NCBI RefSeq assembly: GCF_932526225.1
Contig: NC_064045.1
Span: 16,054,442 to 16,118,441 of the forward strand
Direction of reading: 5' to 3'
Length of the DNA stretch: 64,000 bases
DNA from: Nematostella vectensis
Lineage: Eukaryota > Cnidaria > Anthozoa > Actiniaria > Edwardsiidae
Position 1 is the first letter of the stretch. Each line of letters starts with the position of its first letter. Under the pieces are notes generated by a model. That model made no database searches. It was given only the letters and a program-made list of their open reading frames with translations, and was not told the DNA's origin. Made by a program: the position numbers and the translations under genes. Positions 63,598 through 64,000 of the stretch are shown piece after piece.

Positions 63598-64000
63598 GGA
63601 TCCTGAACAAAGCATGAGCACATCAAAGATGCTGAGAGTACATCAAAATGTCCCTATACCTTCTTTTTATGTCATGACACACCAAGAACAGTATAATTAA
63701 GTATCGATATTTAAAAAAAAAAATAAAGAAAAAAAAATAAGCTATCAGCGGGAATCGAACCCGGGTCGCTGCGTTAGTAGTCAAGTGCCCGCAACGAAAG
63801 ACTAACGTGGCATTGCTGAAGGGAATTGTAATAAAAATTACTTTTAATACTATTGGTATCGTAAACTATCCCAAGCAAAGTCACCATCCGACTGGAGGTT
63901 ACATTCGGGAAAAGCTTTAGGGTTACATTCGGGAATTTGTTTTACGAGTGTAACCTCCAAAAGGTTACAATCGATAATTTTTTTTCCGAATGTAAATTCC
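63598..64000. repeat. Truncated last monomer, type seen at 51.37 kb
   Basis: Unit 116 is cut by the window end. It shares AGTACATCAAAATG, AATAAGCTATC, GTAATAAAAATTAC, CACCATCCGAC and GCTTTAGGG with the unit marked 51370, 12228 bp upstream. The related unit at 55748 lacks two of these. Confidence 0.85.

Larger units (their letters stand above)
1..64000. repeat. Tandem satellite array, ~546-bp BamHI monomer, 116 units
   Basis: The same monomer repeats head to tail from end to end. The BamHI hexamer was located by eye in every unit. First bases of the marks for units 1-34 are: 53, 597, 1142, 1686, 2234, 2777, 3323, 3866, 4407, 4956, 5501, 6047, 6593, 7142, 7691, 8237, 8781, 9322, 9871, 10416, 10962, 11508, 12057, 12606, 13152, 13701, 14250, 14796, 15340, 15889, 16438, 16985, 17530, 18081; later marks are given with the blocks below. 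114 of 116 marks are intact GGATCC; those at 22994 (TGATCC) and 28959 (GGTTCC) are mutated. Monomers differ mainly by single bases and A-run length and all share one orientation. The array runs off both window edges, so total size is unknown. Nothing unique flanks it here, so chromosomal position cannot be told. Confidence 0.98.

Noticed and set aside
1-64000. CRISPR array
   Set aside because: The repeat is about 546 bp and continuous; there are no short repeats alternating with unique spacers and no cas genes.

Overview
The whole 64 kb window is one tandem satellite-DNA array. I see no protein-coding gene that I can support. The monomer averages about 546 bp and carries a near-invariant BamHI site (GGATCC). 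I marked 116 successive copies of that site or its mutated remnant; spacing is 541-551 bp apart from one 518 bp unit, one 536 bp unit and two spacings of 928-929 bp where a SINE is inserted. The sequence is A/T-rich with long A-runs and reads as eukaryotic heterochromatin-type DNA.

Each monomer has the same architecture in + orientation: BamHI site; a 10-bp palindrome; an 8-bp ClaI-centred palindrome; an A-rich tract; a 77-bp tRNA-like module on the minus strand with an intact Pol III B-box; a small GTAAT/ATTAC hairpin; a large hairpin made from direct and inverted copies of a GGTTACATTCGGGA motif; an A/T-rich spacer; a short GAGC/GCTC hairpin. Read on the minus strand, the tRNA-like module is followed at once by T-runs that could act as Pol III terminators.

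Layout by higher-order structure, using BamHI-phase coordinates: 1-1.1 kb plain monomers; 1.1-3.3 kb two copies of a dimer; 3.3-13.15 kb two copies of a 9-monomer, 4.915-kb block; 13.15-18.6 kb mixed monomers including a near-identical adjacent pair; 18.6-21.9 kb two copies of a trimer; 21.9-26.2 kb mixed and partly damaged monomers; 26.2-47 kb four partial or complete copies of one monomer series, the last two inside a 6.007-kb, 11-monomer duplication; 48-57 kb two copies of an 8-monomer, 4.378-kb block; 57.7-63.6 kb a 3.648-kb block, duplicated in part, that contains a tRNA-Glu-derived SINE in both copies; from 63.6 kb the array returns to a monomer type last seen near 51.4 kb.

The two SINE copies (58586-58962 and 62233-62609) are the only sequence that is not satellite. 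Their tRNA head resembles tRNA-Glu(CTC). A central module containing CTTATCCGAGAAGACT resembles, from memory, a module common in repeats of corals and sea anemones, so an anthozoan cnidarian is my best but unverified guess. The array shows satellite turnover by unequal exchange: nested higher-order repeats, chimeric monomers, locally homogenised triplets and a 24-bp deletion between short direct repeats.
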